Positions 24,096 through 36,302 of a stretch of DNA of 64,000 bases are shown here, piece by piece; position 1 is the stretch's first letter; each line of letters opens with the position of its first letter. Made by a program: the position numbers and the translations under genes. The stretch is from the NCBI GenBank assembly GCA_949592205.1, contig CATIUR010000006.1, positions 62,926,001-62,990,000 on the forward strand. The letters are read 5' to 3'. Under the pieces are notes generated by a model that saw only the letters and a list, made by a program, of their open reading frames with translations, was not told the DNA's origin and did not search any database. The stretch comes from Helichrysum umbraculigerum (Eukaryota > Streptophyta > Magnoliopsida > Asterales > Asteraceae).

Positions 24096-26584
24096 TTACA
24101 TGGGATAACTAGCTAGACGAAGTCTTATGCCTTCAGCATGTTCAGTAAGCTTTGCTCTCGATAAAGCTTTAGTGAACGGATCAGCTAAGTTATGTTCTGT
24201 GCGAACTTTGAGTAACTTGATTTCACCTAGTTCGATTTGTTCTCGAACATAGTGAACTCTCCTTTGGTAGTGTCTGGCACCTTTCTGAACTCCAGGTTCA
24301 TTGGCAATTATTATTGCACCTGAATTATCACAAAATAATTCCATAGGTGATTTATTTAAGGGAACCACGCTGAGCCCAGAAATAAACTTTCTAATCCAAA
24401 CAGCTTCCATGGCGGCTTCCGAGGCAGCAATGTACTCAGATTCTGTTGCAGACATGGCAGTAGTAGTTTGCTTCTTGCTTTTCCAATCTACTGCTCCTCC
24501 ATTTAAGGTGAAGACGTATCCTGACTGAGATTTCATATCATCTTTGTCAGTCTGAAATCCAGCATCGCAATAACCGGTTACTTTAAGCTCAGCTGCAAGA
24601 TTTCCCCCATAAACCAGAACCATATCTTTAGTAGATCTCAAGTACTTAAGAATGTTCTTAACAGCAGTCCAGTGTCTTACACCTGAATTCTGTTGAAAAC
24701 GACTTACAATATTTTGCGCGAACGCAACATCAGGCCTAGTGCATCTCACAGCATACATAATGGATCCTACAGCCGAAGCATAAGGAACATTTTGCATTTG
24801 CTTCACCTCATCAGGTGTAGACGCACCTTGTTTATTACTTAAGTCAAGCTTTTCGAGCATTGGAATATTCCCTCTCTTGGAATTTTCCATCCTAAATCTC
24901 TTTAGGATCTTATCAATATAAGCTTTTTGACTTAAACTAATCATCCGCTTTGATCTATCTCTATAGATCTTGATTCCGAGTATAAATGCCGCTTCTCCTA
25001 AATCTTTCATAGCGAAACATGTTCCAAGATAGGATTTTACATCTTGTAACATTGGAACGTTGTTTCCCATGATTAATATGTCATCAACATACAAGATCAG
25101 AAAAGTAACATTTCTCCCACTAGCCTTGAGGTATACACATGGCTCATCATGGTTTTGAAGAAAACCAAACTTTTTGATCTCTTCGTCAAACCGTTTATTC
25201 CAACTTCTAGATGCTTGCTTGAGTCCATAAATAGACCTTTGAAGCTTGCATACTTTGTTGGGATGAGATGGGTCAATAAAACCTTCAGGTTGATCCATAT
25301 AGACCTCTTCGTCCAGATAACCATTTAAGAAGGCAGTTTTGACATCCATTTGCCAAATCTCATAGTCATAGTACGCAGCTATGGCTATAAGAATCCTAAT
25401 CGCTCGAATGTCTGCCACAGGAGAGAAGGTTTCTTCATAGTCAATTCCGTAGACTTGAGTATAACCCTTCGCTACAAGACGAGCTTTGTAGGTGTGTACA
25501 TTTCCATCCATGTCGGTCTTCTTCTTGAAGATCCATTTACACCCAACGGTTTGAGCATCGGGTGGAAGATCAACCAAGCTCCAAACTTGATTATCTTTCA
25601 TGGATTTCATTTCCACTTTCGTAGCTTCAAGCCATTTTTCAGATTCTGGATCTGATAATGCAGCTTTGAAGTTTTTATGTTCATTTAAATCCCCTAATAC
25701 ATGCTCCTCAGTTTCTACATTTAGACATAACTTCTCGGGGGCACGTATAGTCCTATTGGACCTACGAAGTGGAACCTCATCATCATTTTGAACCTCAAGA
25801 CTTTCTTGTTCAATTTGATGACTACTAGTGTCTTCAGAGGGTGATGCATCTTCTTGAATTTCTTCAAGTTCTACCGCCCTCCCACTGTCTTTTTGAAGTA
25901 CGAGATCCTTTTCAAAGAATTCCGCATATTTCACAACTTTGACAGTGTGTTCAGAAGGGATATAGACGTAGTAACCCATCGTTTCCTTTGGGTATCCTAC
26001 AAAGATACACTTAATAGATCTTTGCTCGAGTTTGTCAGGCGTGTCTCTCTTTACCATCACCTCACATCCCCAGACCTTTAAGTAAGACAAATTAGGGACC
26101 GTCCCATGCCACAATTCATGTGGTGTCTTATCAACCTTCTTGGTTGGAACCATATTGAGAATGCGTACAGCAGTCTCTAGAGCATAATCCCAAAATGATA
26201 GAGGTAGAGTTGTAAGGTTCATCATCGATCTAACCATGTCTAACAAGGTTCGATTCCTCCTCTCCGACACCCCATTATGTTGTGGTGTATATGGAGGAGT
26301 AAGCTGTTGGACAATTCCTCACGCCTTTAGATAATCCTTAAACTCTTGGCTTAAGTATTCACCACCTCGATCCGAACGAAGGATCTTGATGGTTTTTCCG
26401 AGTTGATTTTCAACTTCATTTTTTAAACTCTTTGAATGTTTCAAAGACTTCATGTTTATGTTTCAACAAGTAAACATAACCATAACGACTGAAATCATCC
26501 GTAAAGGTTATGAAGTAGCTAGCACCTTTTCTAGACACATGTCTAAGTGGACCACAAACATCGGTATGTATTATCCCAAGAAGA
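24096..26584 (-). pseudogene. pol: Copia pol: integrase (broken), RT and RNase H
   Basis: From 26270 to 24096 the frame is open for 724 codons: integrase C-terminal part (SERRNRTLLDMVRSMM), RT with QMDVKTAFLNG at about residue 307 and the catalytic YVDD at about 394-397, then RNase H (GYCDAGFQTD; SATESEYIAAS; the ARHYQRR region near the end). Upstream, the integrase core is damaged: an extra G near 26595 shifts it out of the gag frame, an extra A occurs in an A-run near 26425, and a TGA near 26319 replaces the expected Cys codon just before GIVQQLTPPYTPQ. The integrase sequence is otherwise recognisable (LLGIIHTDVCGPL; ILRSDRGGEYLS). RT and RNase H look undamaged. Confidence 0.9.
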
Positions 26585-28120
26585 TCAGAAGCCCTTTTCC
26601 ACTTGATGTGAAAAAGGTTTCTTTGTCATTTTGCCAGATATACAAGACTCGCATTTATCAAATGATGAATCATCACTTGATTTTAAAAGACCTTCACGTT
26701 GAAGTCTTTTAATGCGATCCTTGCCTATGTGAGCAAGACGACAGTGCCATAGATAAGTAGATTCCAAGTTAGGCTTGGCTCTTTTATTGCTAACATGATA
26801 CATAGAATTATAATTTGAAACACAACCACGCATATCTATTTCATAAATACCATCACAAGGAATAGCATCAAAACAATGAACATCATTTTTAGAAACAGAA
26901 ATACCATTATCAGTAAACGAGTTTACATAACCGTTGTCTTTCAAAAGAGAAACTGAAACAACACCTCTAGTAATAGAAGGTGCGTAATGACAATTGTCTA
27001 AACAAATTACTAAACCAGAAGGTAAAATTAAGTCATAACTTCCAATTGCTTCAACAGCTGCTGGCAGACCATTGCCCACTTTTAGTTGCAAAGCTCCTGG
27101 CTTCAGTTTCCTTCTTCCTGTAAGACCCTGTAAGGTATTACAGATGTGAGTACCACAACCAGTGTCATATACCCAAGAGTCATGTTTAGAAAAAGAATAT
27201 AATTCTATGGTGAAGATACCTGAAGTACTGGCAGTATTACCAGCCGCTTGCTTCCTCTTCTTCATCAACTCGGCAAGATAGTCAGGACAGTTCCTTCTCC
27301 AATGCCCCACTTCACCACAGTGGTGGCATACCTCATCTTTTGCCGGATGCTCTTTCTTAGCTGGAGGATTCTTCTTGGGTTTGGGAATACGAGCAACAGT
27401 TTGCTTATTCTTGCCTTTCCCTTTCGGATTTCCTTTAGCAGCTTGCGGCTTCTTCTTGATTCTACCCCCTTTGATCATCATCACAGCGGAAGTTTCAGCT
27501 TTCTTGGGAAGATTTTTCTCATACTCAATGAGCATAGAATGAAGTTCAACTACGGTCTTATTCATACTATGCATGTTGTAATTGCGCACAAATCCCTCAA
27601 ACTCCTTGGAAAGAGAATAAATGATTAGTCCAATTGCAACAGGCTGATGATAAGCATAGTTAAGCCTTGCCAAGTGCTCCAAATAGCTCTTCATTTTAAG
27701 AACATGTGGACTAACTGGTTTCCCTGATTCATGCTTACAAGAATGTAGTTTTTGAACAATGTCAAACAACTCCACTCCAGCTTGCTTTTCGTACAATGAC
27801 CTTAACTCATTTATCATATCAAATGGGTCATGGAACTCAAATTGCTCTTTCAGCTCGGGCGACATGCTTGCGAGCATCAAGCAAGCAACATCATTGTAAC
27901 GATCATAAGCAGCAGAATACACTGCCTTTTCTTCATTAGAAGCATCTGCAGCAGGGGCGTTCATAAGCTGTTGTTCAAGAACATCCGCTTTCTTTTCAGA
28001 TCGGAGGACAATCCTCAATGAACGATACCAGTCATTGAAATTAGAACCAGTAAGTTTCTCTCTCTCAAATTGTTGCCTGAAAGACGAAGCGTTTTGGTTT
28101 TGGGCAGGATTAGTTGCCAT
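26585..28120 (-). CDS. gag: Copia gag-protease frame (ends early by frameshift)
   Basis: 511 codons from ATG 28120. The N-terminal half is Gag capsid-like (LTGSNFNDWYRSLRIVLR). A CCHC zinc knuckle, CHHCGEVGHWRRNC, follows a Lys-rich tract at about residue 270. The protease region has DTGCGTHIC near residue 318, and the GAG-pre-integrase segment (YLWHCRLAHIGKDRIKRL) and the HHCC zinc site (CESCISGK) close the frame. The stop results from one extra G; in an intact element the frame would run on into integrase. Confidence 0.93.
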   Translation of the reverse strand: MATNPAQNQNASSFRQQFEREKLTGSNFNDWYRSLRIVLRSEKKADVLEQQLMNAPAADASNEEKAVYSAAYDRYNDVACLMLASMSPELKEQFEFHDPFDMINELRSLYEKQAGVELFDIVQKLHSCKHESGKPVSPHVLKMKSYLEHLARLNYAYHQPVAIGLIIYSLSKEFEGFVRNYNMHSMNKTVVELHSMLIEYEKNLPKKAETSAVMMIKGGRIKKKPQAAKGNPKGKGKNKQTVARIPKPKKNPPAKKEHPAKDEVCHHCGEVGHWRRNCPDYLAELMKKRKQAAGNTASTSGIFTIELYSFSKHDSWVYDTGCGTHICNTLQGLTGRRKLKPGALQLKVGNGLPAAVEAIGSYDLILPSGLVICLDNCHYAPSITRGVVSVSLLKDNGYVNSFTDNGISVSKNDVHCFDAIPCDGIYEIDMRGCVSNYNSMYHVSNKRAKPNLESTYLWHCRLAHIGKDRIKRLQREGLLKSSDDSSFDKCESCISGKMTKKPFSHQVEKGF

Positions 28121-30015
28121 CTACAAAACAGATAAAGTTCAAAAATCAGTATTTTCGATAATTAACTCTTATAGAATAATTAATTTACCCAAGTTTAACC
28201 ACGTAAACTATTAATTTTCTAAAAGACTAGGATCCTATTGACATAACACCATTACATCAGTTGATCTGCTAGTAATGATGTTACTCAAAAGGTAAGTGAC
28301 GATCAATAATTGCATTACTAGTGCAATTCCTAGAAATTATGGGACTTACAAATAATACATATGAAGCAAGCATATGTAATTTTGTAAACATGTTTCATCC
28401 CATCTTTTGCCACGGGCTTAAGGATCTCACCGCTTAACTCGTTTTAAGTCGTCCAATTAAGAACTATAAATAGTCCACCACCGTCTCACGATGAGTAGTA
28501 ATTTACCTTCGGATTGCAATTTACCTACGTCTCACTCAGAGTAAAAAGCAACTGCAAGTGTTCTTACGATTGGATGGCAATGACTTAAGTTTTAGGGTAA
28601 CGCAATTTGATGTGTTATCAAATATGTATGAATATGCATGCACCATATTCATATCATAGGTTTAATAAAAATATTTTTATCTAGCATCAACATAAAGAGC
28701 TCGGTAGCTCCATTTGAACGCACAAAGAACCGCAGAAGTAGGCTAGCACAAGGCTGATTAAGTAACCTACTTTCTTTAAGGAGACGGAGCCTCCAGACTT
28801 ATAGCTCTCTTATAGTTTGTTGAAATGGGTGAGCCGGTGTTTCTTTAGCGATGAAAGATACCAATTTTATTAAAATGAATTTGTAATCAATTAAATATTT
28901 TATGACGCGGGAGCAAATTACGGTATGTGAGCCCAACCCTTATGCGTCATAAATATGTAATATTACAAACCCTAAATCATATTTCATAGTCATTTAGTCA
29001 AGTTTAATTTTATTTTCTAAAAACATTTTTTGCGTCACAAATCAACAATTGGCAAATAATTAAACTAAACTAATCGACTAGCTTAAGGGGCATTGAACCT
29101 ATGACCACTATGTTTTAGTATGTATACTTTAAACTACTAAAATTAATAAACAATTAACAATTAATTTGCATGCAACTTTTGATGGGTGAAACCCTAAAGC
29201 ATGGCAAACTAGGGACATGTTATCCTTGTCAATTAAACAATTTAAACAAGTAACATATAATTACATTAATCAATTTTAAGCATGCCTTCTCAATTAACAA
29301 TTAATTCTAACTAACATATTAATATATCAAAGTGATATCCATGACAAATTATGCATGAATTTCATGAATACCCTTTATTTAATTAATTAAAAGTACACAA
29401 ATAATAACAAAGCAATTTACATTAAACATGTTATTATTCTAGTTAAACATCAATTTTGCTATGGGATTTAAAAGTTTAACAATTTAACTATAAATTTTAA
29501 TCGATACAAAGAAAAACACCCTTCTTTCATAAAAGTTTCTTTGTATGAACAAAAACCAATTTAGAGGTTATTAGTTATTATTTAATCATAAAAGATTTAT
29601 ATATCTTAATATATAAACATAACCTTTGCTGGCTTAACCTATGTATCCCTTTGTTTGCTTTCTGTTTTCAAACGACGAAAAAAGAAAAACCCCAAAGTGG
29701 GTGTTTGACTTTTTTTGGCGTAAAAACACAAAGAGAAAACTAATTAATTTGGTTAATTTTTTCTTCTGGGTCCTTCGAAATCCACACAAACAAAACAAAC
29801 AACTTTTGTTATTTTTTTTCTTCTGTTTTTGGACAAGACAAACAACACAAACAACTCTTGTCAAAATTTTTTTTTTTTTTCTTTGTTCTTCGTCGACAAC
29901 ATCAAAACCCCAACAAAACGTTTTTTTTTTTTTCCTCTCTAGCTGTTGTCGAACCAAACAAACAACCCCTTCACAAATTGATGTTTTACTAATCTAACTA
30001 ATTACAGCATACGTG
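28121..30015 (-). other. Copia untranslated leader
   Basis: About 1.9 kb between primer site and gag ATG. Contains long T/A runs at 29690-29940 that create spurious open frames on both strands. No conserved protein seen. Confidence 0.7.
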
Positions 30016-30029
30016 TGGCTCTGATACCA
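30016..30029 (-). other. Copia primer-binding site (tRNA-iMet)
   Basis: TGGTATCAGAGCCA on the minus strand, one base inside the 5' LTR, complementary to the 3' end of initiator tRNA-Met. Confidence 0.95.
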
Positions 30030-30030
30030 C

Positions 30031-30682
30031 TGTTAGAATATAGCAATAAATATAAACAAATTGTCATACAATTGCGGAAGCGAATAAACACGTATTTATA
30101 ATTAGTTAAGATAGAAAACGTGTACCTTTTAGCTAGCTCCAAATAATCGTTTATAAAACGAACAGGTTTCACTAATGGTAAAACCCTCTAGGGTTGCACG
30201 CACACCACCTTCACAACACGAAAACGATGCTAGTCGAACTACACTTTAATAAAACTGAACCTTTGCTTTTCCTTCTCGTCTTGATCGATAAAGACAAACC
30301 AAACAAAAACCCCTTGGGTTGGTTTGGTCGACGGCTGACCAAAGAAAAAGGAGGAGGAAGTTTATTATTTTAATTGTTAGGGTATTGTGCATTTAAGATA
30401 CTAATAACCCTAACTTAGGTTTTGTATTTATAGGTTTTAATTAGGTTATTGAGTTGTATATGGATACCTATAGATTTGCCCATATAAAACCCAACCCAAT
30501 TCAAAACCCAATACAAGTTTCACTCACTTAACATTTAAGTCCCTCAAGTTTAGTTTATATTAAATGTGCATAATAATTAATACATTATTAATTAATTAAT
30601 CGTGTCTAAATGATTAAGTGCGCGCCCCCCATAGGCTCATTAGTTTCCGGACATGCTTAAGTCGTGTACATATATACCAACA
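30031..30682 (-). repeat. Copia 5' LTR
   Basis: 652 bp with TG...CA ends, near-identical to 22630-23281. Confidence 0.95.
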
Positions 30683-31465
30683 GTTACGACTAGCCCTCCA
30701 TCGTTGATCTCCGTCATGATGGGCTCGCAGATCTTCCTTGGTGGTAAATTAACCCTGGCGTTATAGTATTTATGGATGTCCTGTTTCTGCAAGTAGCCTT
30801 TGATGAACAGAGCGTTGATTTTCTTTTTCAATTTGACTTCCATTTTCTGGGGAAGAAAATCCTTGTCGTGGTCGAGTTCCAAATCAAGGAATACATGTAG
30901 TCCTTCATCGGTCTCCTCAGTCTCATTTATTCCAGGAATATTTAAGGAAATATTTGAGCCTTCGCTAACGTTTATCATTTTATGTTTAGTTGGGAATATC
31001 TTTAGGCCTACCTCTTCCTTACTTGTTATCTTCGTCATCCTAATCAGTGTATAAGGTACGGTTTTTAAGAACCACAAAAACAGCCTGCTTTTAAAACACT
31101 GACCATATCCGTCTGTAACATCATTCATCATCAAAAAGCATGCATTTATTGATTAATAAAGAGACCAAAAGTCATCCAAAAGTCAATTGAAATTATATTT
31201 TCATATAAAAATTTGATCGAAAGTAATACATTTATTTACCAAATCGATATTTACTCAGGATTAAAAATACAATTTCTTGTAATTTTATGAAATTGTAACA
31301 AACAAACACTAACATAATGTATAACATAAAAACTGAAAGCAATAAATACATACCAGAGAAGAAAGTGCGTGGATGAGTTTGCAGTGAAGCTGGACAGAAA
31401 CTGGGGACGACGACGGATCTGGTGGAACCAACAAGAAGCTTCTTCAAAACAAATGCATAAGCCAC
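30683..31465 (-). pseudogene. Small heat-shock (HSP20-like) gene, 5' part, disrupted
   Basis: Exon 1 (31354-31465) encodes a basic, Ser-rich leader resembling a mitochondrial presequence (LKKLLVGSTRSVVVPSFC). Exon 2 (30683-31112) encodes an alpha-crystallin-like domain, with EGLHVFLDLELDHD, ALFIKG, YYNARVNLPP and EINDGGLVVT in the order seen in organellar HSP20 proteins. The intron borders are GT-AG and in phase. Lesions: the expected ATG before GCTTATGC reads GTG, with an in-frame TAA just upstream; and the copia element interrupts the last beta-strand codons, so the frame runs about a dozen residues into the LTR. Small heat-shock proteins normally bind unfolding proteins; here any product would lack the native C terminus. 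Confidence 0.8.
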
Positions 31466-31876
31466 CGGAATTATTTAATTAGACAGAACCCACATACGAT
31501 TTGAACGAGTGTTGGTTTCTAGGGTTTCAATCGCTTTATTTAAGAGGCATGCTACGTTGCAAAATTTACAAAAGAAGTTTCACAAACAATAAGCATAAGC
31601 ATGCTTATAATAAGGAAGGGACATCCTATAATTTGCCATACTAGCTCCAATAGTACCTTCAAAATATAAAATGTAGTTAAATTTATATTACATCCAAAAC
31701 CTAAAGCAACTATGCGACTACTTGCGGGGTTTTATCAACCTCACCTAAAACTTTCTCAAAGTACTCATGGTCTTGTTGACGAGTTTTTCTCAACTCGTTC
31801 AAAATTTTCTTGAAAAAAGACAGTCTTCTTTCCGAGCGTTTCTAAACTCACTTGAAGCTTCTTCCACATCCTTTTG
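31466..31876. other. Upstream region of the disrupted HSP20-like gene
   Basis: Non-coding up to the start of the gypsy LTR. No certain heat-shock element (repeated nGAAn) cluster identified. Confidence 0.35.
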
Positions 31877-31968
31877 TGTGACACCCGGTCAAAAATGACC
31901 CAAAATTTGGTCCAAATTAAACTTTTAAGTCGCATATTATATACGTGTTAATACTCAAGTACTCAAGT

Positions 31969-31971
31969 ATT

Positions 31972-32057
<86 letters not shown>
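31969..32057. repeat. (TA)n microsatellite within gypsy LTR
   Basis: About 90 bp of nearly pure TA repeat. Confidence 0.95.
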
Positions 32058-32059
<2 letters not shown>

Positions 32060-34842
32060 CTCTAAACGATTATTTAATAATCATGTATATACGAATCTGA
32101 GAGAACACATAAACTTAAAATGGAAATTGGTGCAAAACATTTTCAAATAAAGTATTATTGTCAAGAATAATAATTATTTACTCCGTTAGAAATTTAAATA
32201 CATTTTGAACACAGAAAACTATCCGTAAGTTCAAAGTAAAACAAATACATAATTTTATAGCCTATTAAAAGTATTTTTATAAAATAATTCGATTAGAAAT
32301 ATATACGATTTCATATTTAGAAATTTATAGTTTAAATACATTACACTACAATACGATCGGGTATACGAACACAGACTAAAATATCATAAATAAAATGAGC
32401 CGGTCCAACCAACTCCAATTATTGGAGCTGGTTTCTTTTCCTATAAGCATACCAAACACCACAACCATCAATAATGCAATACCAAAAATCTCTATCTCTG
32501 TGATTATCAAAATCGGCAAAAGCTACAAGCAGGAAGAAGCATCCCATTTCAAAGAAGTTAACATCATAATCATCATCCTTTTCTCCTTCTTTACCATCGA
32601 TTATCATCACCACCCATCTATCTCATTCATCTCTCTCTCGGCACTATCACACCCGAACCACCACCATCATCATTTCGGGAGTCGTCATCATCAACAACAA
32701 CACCTTCGGTAGCAGTAGCAGCGGATCAACACCATCCTCATCATCGTACACACCTCCATCACTCTCGGCATCATCACCATCGTTCTCGGTTCCACTCCAT
32801 CCGTGAGCACACTTTCTCTTTAATGATTCTTCATAACTTATGTTTATAAACACGTATAATTAATCGTATAACATGATTATATCCGAAAAAACTAAGTTAG
32901 AAAAACTTGTTGGAATTGATTGTGTGACTGGAACTGAAACCACGATGAACCACCATAGCCGATCGGCTATGCACATCCAGCCGATCGGGTGATCTCCAAA
33001 AGAAACCATATAGCCGAACGGCTAGAATAATGAAACCGAATGGGTAAATTTCACATTTGTACGTTGACCATTCTTGTTTATTGATTTGTTAATTCCTTTA
33101 AGTTTGACCGATTAAATGAAGTTGGGCCCCACTTTTCATTTTTAATTCCAAAGGCCACATACTTCTGCTTGCTTCTCGTGACCTGCTACAAGAAGTACAT
33201 CATCATTTTATTTATTAATATTAATTACTATTATAATTATTATATTAACATTATTATTATTATATTAACGTTGGTATCAACGTTAAGTAGCAACATAAGT
33301 TTTATTATATATTATTATTTAGCCCAAATAATTATCTGATCCAACTCGTAAGATTGGGCGAGTTTTGATACCCGATCGGGTGAGGTCTCAAATTGATACG
33401 ACAACTCAGTGTAAAAATTATTTCAAATGTTCGTTTTTATAAACAAAATAAATAGAGTAAATGGGTACGAGTGAAATAAAATTTATAAAATGTATATACA
33501 CGACGATAAATATTATATATAGAACTTGTGTGGATAAAATGAATATTTTCTCAACGAAAGAAACTTTGGTGACATAGGATTTTACTTAAACGAAACCAAC
33601 GTAAATATAATTTTGAAATTATGATTTCAAACTGTCACCAACGAATCATACACATTTCAAACTCAAACGATCTTTTAACACCAACAAACCATTAACATAA
33701 TTTGACGGTTAGTCAAATACTGATGTCAATATATCTCTTACGTTTAGGACATTAGAGGATTTCGGATTGGATATTACTTGCGGTTAGAAACGCTAGCACC
33801 CACAGGTGAGTCTCACGGCCTCTTTTTACTGTCTTTACTTTGGGGGAGATGCATTACTTGTTTACTATAAATACATGTGCAAGTTTACTGTTTACCGACT
33901 TATCTACTTACTGTTTTACTGGAATACTACTTTACAGACTTTACTGACTTGCTACTCTACAAACTTATTGTTTCACCAATTTATAAACTTGTCGCATGAC
34001 CGACTTACAAATTACCATTTTGTAACTATACCGACTTACAGACCTACAGACTTACTGAAATGCATGAGTTACGGTTAATTTAATGAAGTCCTCTGAATCA
34101 TAGTTGTTAGTTATGGGATAAGCGCGAGTTTTAGTATATGGATCCATATGGGATTGACAATCCCCGTCCGGGGTTGTAGCGCCACCACGAACCGTACTCG
34201 TATAAACGGACGTTTTCTACTCGTTTCGTATGAGTGTTTTTGGATTAGCACTCACGGGGGCAAATTACAGACTTGTTAAGCTTCGACTATGATGGCTCAT
34301 GGCAGAATACACCGACCCTTTTATACTTGTGAAATCCTTACTTACCGACCTACTGCATTGGTAAATTTCTTACTTACTGACTGGTACATGGTGATACTAT
34401 TTCTACTGACTGATTGTATTTGTACGATAACTTACTTACTACTTTGTGTATAAATTGCTATTACTATTTACTACAAACCTGTGAGATTCACCAACCTTTT
34501 GGTTGACGCTTTTAGTGATGCATTCTCAGGTACACAGCAACAGTAGGATGGCCCGCAGGGTATGCTAAGCTAGTACGAGTCGCATGCATACACACTTATG
34601 AAGATTTTACTTGCATTATCTTTTGTACTTTGATTATGTATTTAAAATCTTCAGAATTATTTTGCGAACTCGCTAATGATGTACACTTATGACTTAAAAC
34701 CTTGTACTACTTTTGTAATGTAATGTATTTTCAAAAACGTCTCATTTAGAGTCGTTTGCTTAAATCTTTGTGCTTGATATTTGATTAGTCACGCCAAAAA
34801 ACAATCGCTTCCGCAAAACATGAAATTGGGGGTGTGACAGAT

Positions 34843-34855
34843 TGGTATCAGAACC
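34843..34855 (+). other. Gypsy element 1 primer-binding site
   Basis: TGGTATCAGAACC, three bases after the LTR; differs from the usual initiator-tRNA match by one base (GAACC for GAGCC). Confidence 0.8.
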
Positions 34856-35606
34856 TAAGGTTATAGTGAACTAGGTTGCATTTAGTGGGCCTAGACTATG
34901 ATCATTAGGCAGTATTCCTTATTAGGTATGACTAGTTCAGTAATTTCATCATACGAATTTAATTTACCATAGCCTGATCAACTATGTACAATTAAACAAA
35001 GATGATGTAAGATCTGAAAGTAGTTATGTTGAACAGGAATGCACTAGTTGACTTTGACCACGAGAGAATCGGGACTCATATTTGTTTATGCTAGACACAA
35101 CTAGGTGGATATTATGTATATATGGATTATACATATATGGTTAGGCCTATTAATATCCTCAGATACTTGGTAACACTTATTGTTCAGATACATCTTAGAA
35201 CTCGCCAACGGTAAGTTGATCGAGTCAGGAAAATAGTACCGGGATGTGCCCTGGCTTAGAGGGCCATCTCTTCGAAATAGGCTTACCCTGGTAGAGTTAA
35301 GAATTTCGACATTCTATTCGGTACGGACCGATTAACAATCAGGATCAACATAAACTTAAGTATTAAAATCCTTTCTTATCTCCTTATCACGTTTTGTATA
35401 ACTATCAATATCTGTTCGGATGTAATATCCCATTCACTTTTGTAAACCTCAATCCTCGTAGTCATTTGAACGCGCAAGTTAAATGATTACAACAACTATT
35501 ATTCTACACTAATGATTGTCACTTGTGTTGTGATATATCCAAGTGCGTACAGGACCATAGAATAATATGAATATGAAAGTTGTTGAAATAATAAGAACAT
35601 AAAAGA

Positions 35607-35789
35607 TTATAAAAAGATACCTTTATTTATAAAATCTGAATTAATACAGGGACACTTCGTTTCTATACAAGGATTGCTTTCTTCTATATAGGATGAGCTT
35701 GATTGAACTATAGGAGATATACATATATTAAAATCTAGAGTTTTTGAGCATTGTGATGTGGATAATTTTACAGAGGGTTTTGGTTTCAT
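35607..35789 (-). CDS. Viral 5'-proximal short ORF (block A copy)
   Basis: 60 codons from ATG 35789, beginning MKPKPSVKLSTSQ and ending near NKGIFL. It lies about 40 bp downstream of the putative TATA box and upstream of where the primer site would be. A consensus splice donor AAAG|GTATCT sits near its 3' end. Nearly identical to the copies in blocks B and C. Function unknown; see the block B copy. Confidence 0.6.
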   Translation of the reverse strand: MKPKPSVKLSTSQCSKTLDFNICISPIVQSSSSYIEESNPCIETKCPCINSDFINKGIFL

Positions 35790-35828
35790 AGAAAATTTTT
35801 CGATGTGCTTCCTTCTTCAAATCTTCTT

Positions 35829-35836
35829 TCTTTATA
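35829..35836 (-). promoter_or_regulatory. Putative viral pregenomic promoter TATA box, block A
   Basis: TATAAAGA on the minus strand, about 40 bp upstream of the short ORF ATG. Same relative position as TATATAAA in block B and TATAAAAG in block C. Confidence 0.55.
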
Positions 35837-36302
35837 GATAAATTTGCCGGTCAACAAATTTTCTCTAACTGGCATCTTTCGGTAAACTTTGATTGATCTA
35901 TTCTTCTTTTTGATTTTCTCTTGTCGGCCATAAACTTTGCTTTTATAAAGTACTTTGTATGCTTCTTCCTTTCTTGAATAATGGAACTAGCTTTCATAAA
36001 GTCTTTTGTCTTCTTTCTTCAATAATGTAAAACTTAGTCAAAAGTTTGCTTTTCATAAAGTCTCTTTGTCTTCTTTCTTCAATTATATAGAACTTTTCGG
36101 AATAAGGATTTCAATCTGCAATAATGTTAGCTAACCTTTTGTCTTGTTCATAAGGATGGAATAATATCTTTTAATAATATATAATTGTGTGAACACATAT
36201 TCTGGTTAATAATAACACTTTCTTTAATATAAACTCACACTGAGATGTTATTTTCTTAAATATAGACTCTCATTGGGACTTTCTAGAATATAGACTCTTT
36301 TG

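Larger units (their letters stand above)
22625..30687 (-). mobile_element. Ty1/copia LTR retrotransposon, nearly full length
   Basis: The 8,053-bp element 22630-30682 is flanked by a 5-bp duplication GTTAC (22625-22629 and 30683-30687). LTRs of 652 bp begin TGTTAGAATATAG and end TATACCAACA. The coding strand is minus: 5' LTR on the right, tRNA-iMet primer site, a ~1.9-kb untranslated leader, gag-protease, integrase, RT and RNase H, a polypurine tract, then the 3' LTR on the left. The order integrase before RT is diagnostic of copia. It lies inside an HSP20-like gene. Confidence 0.96.
31877..35540 (+). mobile_element. Ty3/gypsy-type LTR element 1, 5' LTR plus start of internal region
   Basis: LTR 31877-34839 (2,963 bp) begins TGTGACACCC and ends GGTGTGACA. 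A primer site TGGTATCAGAACC follows at 34843-34855, and about 690 bp of internal sequence runs to the junction with viral block A near 35540. No gag or pol is left and no matching 3' LTR is visible. The superfamily is inferred from the TGTGACA termini and primer site, which match the plainer gypsy element at 57232 onward. Confidence 0.7.

Noticed and set aside
27248..27628. 126-aa frame on the plus strand opposite gag
   Set aside because: Antisense shadow of a clear gag reading frame.
29634..29997. Overlapping open frames on both strands in the copia leader
   Set aside because: They come from long T/A runs; the products are Phe- or Lys-rich with no domain.
32395..32853. Ser/His-rich and Asp-rich frames on both strands
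   Set aside because: Low-complexity CAT/CAC repeats inside a gypsy LTR.
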